Source of the DNA: Lentisphaerota bacterium
Lineage (GTDB): Bacteria; Verrucomicrobiota; Lentisphaeria; Oligosphaerales; JABHEG01
Direction of reading: 5' to 3'
Assembly: GCA_018676675.1 (NCBI GenBank)
Contig: JABHEG010000066.1
Coordinates: 47,338 to 111,337, forward strand
Length of the DNA stretch: 64,000 nt
Part shown: positions 1 through 9,017 of the stretch, piece by piece
Layout: every line of letters starts with the position of its first letter
How positions within the stretch are numbered: the stretch's first letter is position 1
Position numbers and translations under genes: made by a program
Notes under the pieces: model-generated
What the model was told of the DNA's origin: nothing
Database searches by the model: none
Seen by the model: the letters and a program-made list of their open reading frames with translations, nothing else

Positions 1-1
1 G

Positions 2-2986
2 TCGTGGAACGGCGATCTCACGAGGGAACGGATCACTGAACAGCTCGAGCAATTCAAAGCCCAGGGCTGCGGCGGCCTCTTCACGCACGCACGGCCCGGA
101 CACATCACCGGCTACCTGACGGAGCGTTGGTTCGAGCTCTGGGAGTTCGCTGCCGCTGAGAGCGAGCGCCTGGGGCTGGACTTCCACATTTACGACGAAT
201 TCATGTGCCCCGGCGGAGTGGCCGGCGGCAACGTGACGGCGCAAGACCCAACCTTGATTCAAAAAGAACTGGTTCTCCGCAAGGTTGGCTGTGGAGACCC
301 CGTGTCACATGCGGATGTGCTCGCGTGGATCCGCCTTGACCCGGACAGCGGCGCAGCGCGTCCGGCCGAGGAAGAGAACGCAACGCATGAGATTCTCCTC
401 ACCTGGTCGGCGACAGGTGACGGCGGTTTCCCGAGCCCGGACCTCTGCCGTCGCGAGACGACTGAGGCATTCATTCGGCTCACGCACGAGCGCCTGGCTG
501 AGACGAGCAGCCACCGCTTCGGTCGGAACGTCCGCCTTATGTTCTGCGACGAGCCAATGCTGCTGACCACCCGCCAGGGCTTTCCCTTCTCGCGATTCCT
601 GGTTCGAGAGTTCAGGAACGATCACGGCTACGAGCTGCTCGACAACCTGATTCCCCTCTGCTTCGCCACGGATGGGGCACACCACGTCCGGCACGATTTC
701 TGGTGGACGGTGAATCGACTGTTCAACCGAAACTTCATGCAGCCCCTGAACGACTGGTGCGAGAAGCACGAGTTGCTGTTTACGGGCCATCTCATGGAAC
801 ACGAATGGCCCTGGCCCAATCGCAACCCTGACTGTATGGCCGGCTTGCGCTGGATGCAGGCCCCCGGCGAAGACCTTCTTGGCTTCCAGTACGCGCCAAC
901 GGACCTGACCAGTAATGCGCTGTACGTGATGAATCTGAAGGAACTGTCCAGCCTCGTGAATCAGCTCGACCGCGAGTGGTGCATGGTTGAGACGTCCGGG
1001 GCTGCCGGGTATGGCGCGGCGTTCGAGCTCTTCAAGCCGTGCGAAGACCTCGCCCTGGCGTTCGGCGTGAACGTGATCGATCCCCACCTCAGCCACCAAA
1101 CGGTGGCAGGCATGCGCAAGTACGACTGGCCGCAGACGCTGTCCGACCACAGTCCGTGGTGGCAGCGCTACCGGATGCAGGCCGACCACGTCAGCCGGGT
1201 AAATGCTGTGCTCAGCCAGGGGCGCGAGGTCAACCGCGTTCTTGTCCTGCACCCCACGACAAGCGGCTGGCTGCACTACACCGGACCCTCCTTCGATCCG
1301 GGAGATCAGGCGACGGTGGCACTGGAACAGCTGCGGACCTCGCAGACGCAGCTTGTCGCCGCTCTTTACGGTGCCCAAATCGACTTCGATCTGGGCGATG
1401 AGTTCATCCTCGAGGAGTTTGGACGCGTTGCGAACGGCAGACTGGTGGTTGGCGCCCGTGAATACGACGCCGTTGTCATGCCCTCCGAGATGGAGACAGT
1501 GACGGATTCGACGCTCCGGTTGCTGTTGGACTTCAGTGAGGTGGGAGGGCGGTTGTACTCGCTGCGCAGCGCCCCGGCTCTCGTGAACGGCCGACCGACC
1601 GACTCCCCTGCCGCACTCGAGCGGTCCGTCGGTTGGACGCGGGTTGCGGACTGCAAGGAGCTTGTCGAGAAGGTGCGAAAGCATGTGATTCCCTACGTGA
1701 GTTTTCCAGACGGTTCGGCTCTACCGGGCGGAATTATCTGGCGCCGAGCCGTGTGTGATGACGGCGTGATCTGGTTCTTCTGCAATCCGTGGCAAGAGAC
1801 GATCGAGTGCGACGTTCGGCTCCCCGCGGCCGTCCTGCGCGAACTGGACACCGGCACGGCAGAGATCCGGGACCTCCCGTCGGACCCGCACGACGGCTGG
1901 ACCACGGCCCCACTGCGTCTGCTGCCTCGCGGACATCGGCTGCTGTTGGGCCAAACAGAGGAACAGGCGGCGACATGGACACCACAGGCCCCGATTGAGG
2001 CCGCCCCACGTGAGAGTCCCGCGACAGTGGCCGTGCCGTTAGCACTGATCGGGATTGAACGCGTTACTGACAACCTTCTCTTCGTCGACTACTGCGACGT
2101 CGAGGCGTACGGAGCGTCCCACACCGACATCAACACGGCGGCGGCCGACACGCTCAACTGGCGCTGGCAGGGCTTTGACGGAAACCCCTGGCACAAGCAA
2201 TTCCGGCGCACCGTAATCGAGCAGCGGTCCGTACCGTACACCGAAGTGCTTGTGCGATACCGATTCACGGTGGCCAAGGGACTGGCCGACAACACCAGAA
2301 ACTCGCTCGCGGTCTGCGTGGAGCGTCCGTGGCTCTACACGGTCAGTCTGAACGGCATAACGTTGGATGCTGACGCTGCCGAGAAGTGGTTTGACGAAGA
2401 CATGCGCAGGCTCTCCGTCGGGCATGCCGTGAAGGAGGGTGAGAACGAGCTGCTCCTGCGTGCACAGCCCTTCCATGTTCTGTGCGAAATCATGCCCGTT
2501 TACGTCTGCGGTGATTTCGGGCTCACCGCAGCCGCCCGCGGGTATGACGTCGGCCTGGCCAGCCCCCTGGGACTGGGCGACTGGACACAGCAGGGCGCGC
2601 CTTTTTACCCAGGCGTCGTTCGCTACCGGTACGCGTTCACGCTCGCACAGGACGCAGCACGCCTCTGTGTTCGGGTCCCCGAGTGGCGGGGAGCGGTCGC
2701 CGTCGTCTATCTTGACGGTGAAGAACTCGGTCCAACGCCCCATCCACCGTTTGAGGTGCTCTCGAGCTCACGCGTTCCGGCCGGTTCGCATGAATTGGCC
2801 ATTGATGTCTATGGTAACATGAAGAACATGATGGGCTCGCACCACCATGACAACCTGCCGTTGCGCTGGACGTATGAGTGCGCACCGGATCACATGCCCC
2901 CCGGCGCCGACTATCAACTCCAACCGACCGGTCTGCTGACAGAGCCCCAGGTGGCTGCGAGAGCAGCTCCTTGTCCAACGACCTGA
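2..2986 (+). CDS. GH106-like glycoside hydrolase, 5'-truncated
   Basis: The frame is open from the second base of the window, so the true start lies upstream; 994 codons are visible before the TGA. The N-terminal visible part carries the GGLFTHARPG motif and a TIM-barrel-like hydrolase region. FCDEP (visible residue 184 is the Glu) and VETSG (Glu at visible residue 330) are plausible acid and nucleophile positions, by analogy with clan GH-A-type enzymes. A GATase-1-like domain follows at about residues 440-580, then two beta-sandwich galactose-binding-like regions near the C-terminus (about 700-850 and 860-960). The layout is that of large GH106 (alpha-L-rhamnosidase)-related proteins found in PVC bacteria. 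The substrate is inferred only: rhamnose-containing or other plant/algal glycans. The secretion signal would be in the missing part. The gene begins a long same-strand run of carbohydrate genes. Confidence 0.75.
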   Translation, partial: SWNGDLTRERITEQLEQFKAQGCGGLFTHARPGHITGYLTERWFELWEFAAAESERLGLDFHIYDEFMCPGGVAGGNVTAQDPTLIQKELVLRKVGCGDPVSHADVLAWIRLDPDSGAARPAEEENATHEILLTWSATGDGGFPSPDLCRRETTEAFIRLTHERLAETSSHRFGRNVRLMFCDEPMLLTTRQGFPFSRFLVREFRNDHGYELLDNLIPLCFATDGAHHVRHDFWWTVNRLFNRNFMQPLNDWCEKHELLFTGHLMEHEWPWPNRNPDCMAGLRWMQAPGEDLLGFQYAPTDLTSNALYVMNLKELSSLVNQLDREWCMVETSGAAGYGAAFELFKPCEDLALAFGVNVIDPHLSHQTVAGMRKYDWPQTLSDHSPWWQRYRMQADHVSRVNAVLSQGREVNRVLVLHPTTSGWLHYTGPSFDPGDQATVALEQLRTSQTQLVAALYGAQIDFDLGDEFILEEFGRVANGRLVVGAREYDAVVMPSEMETVTDSTLRLLLDFSEVGGRLYSLRSAPALVNGRPTDSPAALERSVGWTRVADCKELVEKVRKHVIPYVSFPDGSALPGGIIWRRAVCDDGVIWFFCNPWQETIECDVRLPAAVLRELDTGTAEIRDLPSDPHDGWTTAPLRLLPRGHRLLLGQTEEQAATWTPQAPIEAAPRESPATVAVPLALIGIERVTDNLLFVDYCDVEAYGASHTDINTAAADTLNWRWQGFDGNPWHKQFRRTVIEQRSVPYTEVLVRYRFTVAKGLADNTRNSLAVCVERPWLYTVSLNGITLDADAAEKWFDEDMRRLSVGHAVKEGENELLLRAQPFHVLCEIMPVYVCGDFGLTAAARGYDVGLASPLGLGDWTQQGAPFYPGVVRYRYAFTLAQDAARLCVRVPEWRGAVAVVYLDGEELGPTPHPPFEVLSSSRVPAGSHELAIDVYGNMKNMMGSHHHDNLPLRWTYECAPDHMPPGADYQLQPTGLLTEPQVAARAAPCPTT

Positions 2987-3322
2987 TTTCCCGCTCGGTC
3001 AACGGCTTTCCGGGCGCGTCACGTGGTAAGGACCACGCCATGGAGGGTAGATTGCTGGCAGCAGGTTGAGCGACAGAACGACGGCGTCTCACAGAAGGGG
3101 GATGACGGTTGGGGATGCGGAAGGAGCCGGTGGACGATCACGGCGACGATCAGGGTGGACGATCGGGGAACGGGATTCCGGTGTCGTAGACCGTAGTCGT
3201 CGCCGTAATCGTGAACCGAAGAGGACGAACCACATACGAGGTCGCTTCTGCTGACCTCGGGACCTCGGTCGCGGAGCATAGCGCTGTGCGACAATGCGAT
3301 GATCACCAGGTGGAATGACTCA
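2987..3322. repeat. Intergenic gap with REP-like inverted repeat
   Basis: This 336-base gap has no credible gene. It holds an imperfect inverted repeat with arms at 3134-3152 and 3194-3212: ACGATCACGGCGACGATCA against the reverse complement ACGATTACGGCGACGACTA, three mismatches in 19. A second, shorter hairpin (cgaggtc/gacctcg, arms 3237-3243 and 3253-3259) lies closer to the next gene. There is no T-run after either stem, so an intrinsic terminator is not indicated. The ACGATNACG-type wording is what I remember of dispersed REP-like elements in PVC genomes; that comparison is unverified. Confidence 0.45.
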
Positions 3323-4798
3323 ATGAAAACAGATTTCCAGAAGACGACACCCGAAGCCGCCGGCATTCCGTCCACGGCGGTCGCGGCCTTTATCGACCGG
3401 CTTGAGGACAAGACGCTTCCCATGCACAGCATTTTGGTGCTGAAGGGCGACCAGATCGCCGCCGAAGCGTACTGGAAGCCGTTCGACGAGAGCTTCCGTC
3501 ATCGCATGTACTCCACCTCGAAGAGCTTCGTCTCTGTGGCCATCGGCATCCTGGCCGGCGATGGCAAGCTATCGCTGGATGACCGAGTGGTCGATTTCTT
3601 CCCTGAGTACAAAGAGAAATGCGCGCCGGTGCACCCGTACACGGCGATGGTCACTGTCCGCGACCTACTGAGAATGACGACGTGCTTCACCGCGTCGAAT
3701 TACCCGCGCTTCGACGACTGGACGGAGGCGTTCTTCCGGATCACCCCCGGCCATATCCCGGGCAAATCCTTCCGCTACGACACACTGGGAACGGTGATGC
3801 TCTGCATGATCGTCCGCCGGGTGGCCGGCGTCGAATTCGTGGCATTCCTGCAGGAACGGCTCTTCGATCCCGTCGGCATGTCGGCGGGCATCCAGTGCAT
3901 TCAGAGCCCCTGCGGCCACGACTGGGGCGGTTCCGGCGTGCTCTGCACCACGCGGGATCTGGCCAAGTTCGCCTATGTCTGCATGCACGACGGCAGATGG
4001 CATGGCGAACAACTCATTCCGGAGGCCTACATCCGCGACGCCACCTCGAGCCAAGTCGACAACACATTGAGTGTGTGTGCCCCCGAAAACCAGTACGGGT
4101 ATGGCTATCAGTTCTGGCGGACCCGCTTCGGCTTTGCCTGCAGAGGCATGGGGAGTCAGCTCGCGGTCTGTGTGCCGGACAGCGACCTCATCCTGGTGAC
4201 CACGGCGGACACCCAGGCCATCGCCAACGGGGACGGCATCATCTACGACGCGCTGGACAGATTCATACTGGCGAACATGCGGGACGCACCTCTAGCCGAG
4301 GATCCGGGGGCGCAAGCGGCCCTGCAAGCGAAGATCGCTGAGCTTTCACTTCGCACCGTGGCAGGAGCGACGCACTCACCACTCGCCCGGAAGGTCAACG
4401 GCAAGACCTATGTCCTCGACGAGAACAGCATGAAGATCACATACGTGCGTTTCACTTTCGAGGGCGACGAGGGCACCCTGGCCTACGAAAACGCCACCGG
4501 CGCGCACGAGATTCGCTTTGGCTTCGGCAAGCATGTGCGTCAGCGATTCCCGGAGACGCACTATTTCGGACGCACGATGATGCATCCGGGCAACCAGGGC
4601 TACGATTGCCATGCGTCGGCGGCGTGGCGCAGGAATGACTCTCTGGTGCTGTGCGTCTACGCCACGGACGAGTACTTCGGAACGCTGCGGATGAATGTCG
4701 TCTTCGATGGCAACACGGTGACTCTGCAGTCGGAGAAGTTCGCCGAGATGTTCTTCGATGAATACCAGGGCTTTACATCGGGCAAGGCCAACGCTTGA
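3323..4798 (+). CDS. Serine hydrolase, beta-lactamase class C family
   Basis: This is a 491-aa protein of the beta-lactamase/penicillin-binding/esterase (class C-like) fold. The catalytic SxxK motif is visible as STSK (Ser64, Lys67 from this start), and a YDT tripeptide in RYDTLGTVML sits where the family has YxN. Members with no defined resistance role usually act as esterases or D-aminopeptidases. In this glycan-degradation setting an esterase removing acyl groups is plausible but unproven. There is no clear signal peptide, so it may be cytoplasmic. An ATG 24 bases upstream (3299) is in frame; I prefer 3323 because AGGTGG lies about 10 bases before it and the protein then starts MKTDFQKTTPEAAGI, typical of the family. 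The next gene follows after 12 bases, suggesting an operon. The C-terminal 150 residues look like an added lipocalin-like or beta-rich domain that I cannot name. Confidence 0.85.
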   Translation: MKTDFQKTTPEAAGIPSTAVAAFIDRLEDKTLPMHSILVLKGDQIAAEAYWKPFDESFRHRMYSTSKSFVSVAIGILAGDGKLSLDDRVVDFFPEYKEKCAPVHPYTAMVTVRDLLRMTTCFTASNYPRFDDWTEAFFRITPGHIPGKSFRYDTLGTVMLCMIVRRVAGVEFVAFLQERLFDPVGMSAGIQCIQSPCGHDWGGSGVLCTTRDLAKFAYVCMHDGRWHGEQLIPEAYIRDATSSQVDNTLSVCAPENQYGYGYQFWRTRFGFACRGMGSQLAVCVPDSDLILVTTADTQAIANGDGIIYDALDRFILANMRDAPLAEDPGAQAALQAKIAELSLRTVAGATHSPLARKVNGKTYVLDENSMKITYVRFTFEGDEGTLAYENATGAHEIRFGFGKHVRQRFPETHYFGRTMMHPGNQGYDCHASAAWRRNDSLVLCVYATDEYFGTLRMNVVFDGNTVTLQSEKFAEMFFDEYQGFTSGKANA

Positions 4799-4810
4799 AG
4801 GAGACGACCG

Positions 4811-5668
4811 ATGCAGGACACGTTGACAGGGACAGTGCGCGACCGACTCTGGATTTTCACAGTGTTCGCGGGTGCCGACGACGCAAATCTCGCCCTGGGC
4901 GGCGTCACGACCCCGTCCCGAATGACCCCCGCCGAGGGGGCTTTCTGCCTCGGCGTCCCCAATCTGCTCATGATCCGGTCAGGAGGGCGGCCTCCCGCCG
5001 AGCGGTTCGGCCAGTACGCGCAAGCGTTCCGGCCATTGCGTCGCGTTGTCTGGTCGATCGTAGGCAGCGGCGGTAGGCACGACGGCGATGAACTCAGCTT
5101 GGTTCTACCGCTTGCGCACGAGTTCGAGAACATTAGCGGCGTGTTCCTCGATGACTTCTTCGTGCGCCCGCCGCAAGGAGGCAACGTCTTCACCGGCGCG
5201 CTGTCGCCTGCAGAACTGGAAGCGCTGCGGCCACGCCTCAAGCTGCCGGATCGGACGCTGGAAATGTGGGTAACGTTCTATTCACGTGTACTGGACGCGA
5301 CGCATCCCGGACACTTCACCGTCGACCTGGCCTTGAGCGAGTACCTCGACCGCTTCGACGTCGTCACGCTGTGGACGCGCGGCGACGAGCGCCTCAAAAA
5401 CCTGCCGGAGTACGTGGACAGGCTGGCGGCGGCCTGCACGACGCCGCGCATCGTGCTGGGATGCGACTTCTGGGACTTTGTGAACCGTGCACCGGTCCCC
5501 ATCGAGCTCATGGAGTACCAGTGCACACTGGGACTTGAGTGGCTCCGGCAAGGCCGCATCGCGGGCATGATCTTCCTGGCCAATACCTCAATGGACATCG
5601 GCCTGGACGTGGTCGATTGGACACGCGAGTGGATCGCATCCGTGGGCGACCAACCGCTGTCTGTCTAG
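4811..5668 (+). CDS. Hypothetical protein, probable TIM-barrel fold
   Basis: A 285-aa protein with a good Shine-Dalgarno (GGAG about 8 bases before ATG), only 12 bases after the serine hydrolase, so very likely co-transcribed and co-translated with it. I do not recognise the family. Alternating hydrophobic strands and Asp/Glu-rich strand ends (GVFLDDFFVR near residue 112, WVTFYSRVLD near 155, VLGCDFWDF near 220) read like a TIM barrel, as in glycosidase-like proteins of unknown activity. The Asp pair in LDDFF and Glu in LMEYQ are candidate active-site residues only. No signal peptide is visible. An intracellular step in oligosaccharide processing would fit the context, but that is guesswork. 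Confidence 0.7.
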   Translation: MQDTLTGTVRDRLWIFTVFAGADDANLALGGVTTPSRMTPAEGAFCLGVPNLLMIRSGGRPPAERFGQYAQAFRPLRRVVWSIVGSGGRHDGDELSLVLPLAHEFENISGVFLDDFFVRPPQGGNVFTGALSPAELEALRPRLKLPDRTLEMWVTFYSRVLDATHPGHFTVDLALSEYLDRFDVVTLWTRGDERLKNLPEYVDRLAAACTTPRIVLGCDFWDFVNRAPVPIELMEYQCTLGLEWLRQGRIAGMIFLANTSMDIGLDVVDWTREWIASVGDQPLSV

Positions 5669-5725
5669 AGCGCGACCACAGTCTGCGGCAGTGGCCTTTG
5701 GGGACAAACGTGTGGTGAGTACACA

Positions 5726-8700
5726 ATGCTGAAACTGAGTTCAACGACTGTGGTCGGCCTCGTCTGTTGCGTCATGGCTTGTGGCCGGCCCACAGATGAC
5801 GTTGCCTATCGCCTGGGTCTGATGCCGACCCCGCGCCAGATCGCTTTGAACGGAGACCGTATCGACCTTTCCGGCTGGCAGATCGTGACTCCGCCAACGC
5901 TACCACTGTGTCGAGTTGGGGCCGCGGAAATCAACCTGCGTATCGAGGAACTCGGTGGCAAGCCACTACAGATTGTCGACTCCCCCCAGTCAAGGCGGGG
6001 AAGAATCGTCGTCGGGCTGTGCAGTGGGGCCGCGGTCCGCGTCACTGCCAAGGCACTGGGGGTGGTCCTGACACGGTCGGATCCGGGGGAACAAGGGTAC
6101 GTGATCCGCTGTGGGGAGATCGCAGGAGCGCCGGTCATCTTGGCTGGGGGCAGTGATGAACAGGGAGCGTTGTATGCATGCATCACGCTACGGCGAATGA
6201 TCCAGCCGGTCCAAGGCAACGTGCGGTTGCTGTCGGGCAGCGTTCGTGATTGGCCCGACTACAAGATCCGGTGCAACGGTTCACTCAACTTGCAGTTGAT
6301 CCGAGGCATGCGGCGGCCGGAAACGAGGGTACGAGCCGTGGCGGCGCTCAAGCGCGATATCGATTTCTGCCTGCGCCACAAGATCAATTACGTGCACACT
6401 CGCGGGCACTGGACGCGACCGACTCCCGATGACCGGGCCCGTGCTATCCGCCGGCAGATGGTTGAGGTCTCGCGCTATGCGCGGTCTCGCGGCATTCGCA
6501 CGCGGGTCATCGGCAAAACGGAGATTGGCCGGTATTTGACGCCTGAACAGAGGAAAGGCGCTGTCGTCCGCAAGGCCGGAACGAGCTATGCCTGGAGTGC
6601 TCTGGACGCACACCGAAAGCACGCACGTGATTGGGCCGAGTATCTGCGGGATGCGCAGGTCGGCGTGTTCGCTTTGCATCCGGTCGATTCGGGCGGCTAC
6701 CTGGATCCCGAGACATGGAGTAAGCGCGGCCCGCAGTGCAAAGCCACCTACGGTGATGATCGTGCCCGCGCAAGCCTCGAGCAGTTCAAGCTCTACTTCG
6801 ACATTATCCGGGAGCAATGTCCTGATATCGAGTTGGAGGCTGTGAGTTACCCTTATCACTACCAGTTCGCCATGCCCGAGTTCATAACGCAGGCCCAGGG
6901 CATGGGAGCCGATATGCCGAACATGGGGTGGGTGCGCGGCATCGAGGACTCCGTGACGGCGAGCCGAGTACAAAAACAGCTCAGTGATTACCATCGCCAC
7001 CTGAGCGCTGGGTTGAGCGAGGATGTGACAGTTACGTTTCGTGAAGCCAGGCGCGATGTCTTTCTCGCCTGCGGCAAGCTCTACGAAGGACACCCGGTCA
7101 CGATCTGGATCTATCCCGACCGCAACAAGGGGTGGCGTGGTACGTTCTGTCCGCAAGTGCGCATGACCAGGTCCTTCTGGCGCCCTCACATGCGGGATCA
7201 CTACTTTGTCGCATCGAGTTGGACTCGTGGGAACGACGCTCGGGTGCAGCGCCTGGCCCAGCAGGAGTATCTGTGGTGTGTGGATCAGCCGGACGCCTCG
7301 AGTGAGTTCACAGCCAACTCCCGGTGGTACGAAACGGAGGGGTGTGATATCACCGCGTTCCAGCGCGAGGTCCTGATCCCGCGCATCTGCCGCATTCTTT
7401 ACGGTGCTGCCGCGCCACCATTCCGCGACCTCGTCACCGCGAACGTGAGTCTCAATTACGTACTCGAGCCCGGAGCCATCGCCTCGGAGCGCGGCGAGAA
7501 TATGGCCACTTCCCTCACGTACATGCGCAAGCAAGCCGATGCCTTTGCACGCCTTCACCAGAACTTCGCCGAGCTGGCTCCGCGTCTGGACAACACTCCC
7601 GACCTGCCAGCCGAAACGGTGGCATGGAGTCTGTATTGGCTCAAGTTCACGGGGCTCTCCGCGATCAAAGCGGAGCTGGAGCTTGGCCTCGGTCAGTGTC
7701 GCGAGCTCCTGGCGGCCGGCAAGTCCGAAGAAGCGCTGACACAGGTAGCGAAGCTACGCACGCGTCTGGACGGCCTGCAACAACAGTGTGACGCAGTCCA
7801 CGGCCTGGTAGACCGCGATCCGCGACACACGAAGGAATCGAGTTACAGCCGCAGCGTGGACAACCTGCTGCACAGGTTCCGACCGGCTGGTTACGGCGCG
7901 GTACTCGAGCAACTCGAGCAGAAGGCCACGACTGCTGCGACGATGGGCGTTATCCCCGACCACATCGCTGAGCAACTGAGTCGCCGTCGGATTGAAGTGT
8001 GCCGCTTCAAGCCGACGTTTGAGCTCAAGGTCGATGGCAAGCGCGGTGAAGGCGGCTGGATGAGCTCGCAAACGGTCGACTTCTTCACTGCCGACAGCAA
8101 AACGCTCGCCCAATTCGAGAGCCGCGTGTGGATTTTGTGGGATGACCAGAGCCTGTACTTGTACCTGGAGGCCTTCGATCCGTTTGCGCTACGGCACAAG
8201 CCGAGCGTACCGGCTACCAAGCACGACGGAAGCGTATTCCGTGATGATTGCTTCGAGCTCTTCCTCGACACCAATGCCGACTTGAAATCGTACTACCATC
8301 TTGCGGTGTCGTCGGCCGGCGCCAAGTATGATGCCGTGAAGGTCGGCGAGGGCCGCCCCGATGTGGCGTGGGGCGGAGACTGGTCGGTTGCCACGGTGCG
8401 CGGCCGCAATTCCTGGATAGCGGAATTCCACATCCCCTTTGCCACTCTCGGCGGGGCGCCAAAGGCAGGCGACGTCTGGCGGGTGAACATGGCCCGACAC
8501 CGAGCGGCACGCCCCGGCTCTCAGGAGACGGAAGACTCCAATATTATCACTGCCGCACGGAACCATCACCCGGAGCTGTTTGTGCCCATGACGTTCAGCC
8601 AGAGGACGCGTATCACCGAGCCCGCAAAACTGCGCGCCACACTCAAGAATGTGAAGCGCTACGATCAGACAACCACGTATGGCTATTCCACCTTCCTTGT

Positions 8701-8974
8701 CTTCAGCCCAACCGTCGAGAGCGATCGGTCACTTGTGGACCAGCGGGTCGTGTTCGAGGTGTCCGACACCACCGGGAAGGTCGTTGCGAAGAAGGAGTTG
8801 GCTGCCAGCCGCATTCCGGGACGATGGTCGGCAGTCAAACCGGTGATGATGGACTTGGGACAAGCCTACAAAGGCGATCTCACCCTTGCCGCGTCTTGTG
8901 GCGGCAAAACACGCACCCGCGAGATTCAGTCGTTCCTGATCGGCCCGAAGGGGAAGGTCAGGGACGCAAAGTAA
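5726..8974 (+). CDS. GH20-like lipoprotein with CBM9-like domain
   Basis: A 1082-aa secreted protein. The N-terminus is hydrophobic and ends in VMAC (Cys19), a reasonable lipobox, so it is probably anchored in a membrane. Residues about 30-150 resemble the zincin-like N-terminal domain of GH20 hexosaminidases (MPTPRQI...), followed by a long barrel-like region to about 560. The canonical GH20 Asp-Glu pair within an H-x-G-x-DE context is not seen, so the catalytic activity is uncertain and may be that of a GH20-related unknown clade. A helical region (about 600-750) leads to a CBM9/DOMON-like beta-sandwich at about 765-950 (DDQSLYLYLEAFD, FELFLDTNAD, AEFHIPF). The last 130 residues form another beta-rich segment. 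GGTGAG lies 11 bases before the start. It probably binds and perhaps cleaves amino-sugar-containing glycan outside the cell. Confidence 0.72.
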   Translation: MLKLSSTTVVGLVCCVMACGRPTDDVAYRLGLMPTPRQIALNGDRIDLSGWQIVTPPTLPLCRVGAAEINLRIEELGGKPLQIVDSPQSRRGRIVVGLCSGAAVRVTAKALGVVLTRSDPGEQGYVIRCGEIAGAPVILAGGSDEQGALYACITLRRMIQPVQGNVRLLSGSVRDWPDYKIRCNGSLNLQLIRGMRRPETRVRAVAALKRDIDFCLRHKINYVHTRGHWTRPTPDDRARAIRRQMVEVSRYARSRGIRTRVIGKTEIGRYLTPEQRKGAVVRKAGTSYAWSALDAHRKHARDWAEYLRDAQVGVFALHPVDSGGYLDPETWSKRGPQCKATYGDDRARASLEQFKLYFDIIREQCPDIELEAVSYPYHYQFAMPEFITQAQGMGADMPNMGWVRGIEDSVTASRVQKQLSDYHRHLSAGLSEDVTVTFREARRDVFLACGKLYEGHPVTIWIYPDRNKGWRGTFCPQVRMTRSFWRPHMRDHYFVASSWTRGNDARVQRLAQQEYLWCVDQPDASSEFTANSRWYETEGCDITAFQREVLIPRICRILYGAAAPPFRDLVTANVSLNYVLEPGAIASERGENMATSLTYMRKQADAFARLHQNFAELAPRLDNTPDLPAETVAWSLYWLKFTGLSAIKAELELGLGQCRELLAAGKSEEALTQVAKLRTRLDGLQQQCDAVHGLVDRDPRHTKESSYSRSVDNLLHRFRPAGYGAVLEQLEQKATTAATMGVIPDHIAEQLSRRRIEVCRFKPTFELKVDGKRGEGGWMSSQTVDFFTADSKTLAQFESRVWILWDDQSLYLYLEAFDPFALRHKPSVPATKHDGSVFRDDCFELFLDTNADLKSYYHLAVSSAGAKYDAVKVGEGRPDVAWGGDWSVATVRGRNSWIAEFHIPFATLGGAPKAGDVWRVNMARHRAARPGSQETEDSNIITAARNHHPELFVPMTFSQRTRITEPAKLRATLKNVKRYDQTTTYGYSTFLVFSPTVESDRSLVDQRVVFEVSDTTGKVVAKKELAASRIPGRWSAVKPVMMDLGQAYKGDLTLAASCGGKTRTREIQSFLIGPKGKVRDAK

Positions 8975-9017
8975 CGTCCGCCTCGACCGCCTGTCGTTGA
9001 CGGAAGGACACCACCGG

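Noticed and set aside
305..1684. 459-codon minus-strand frame opposite the first hydrolase
   Set aside because: Shadow of the GH106-like gene, which has conserved hydrolase motifs in the plus frame.
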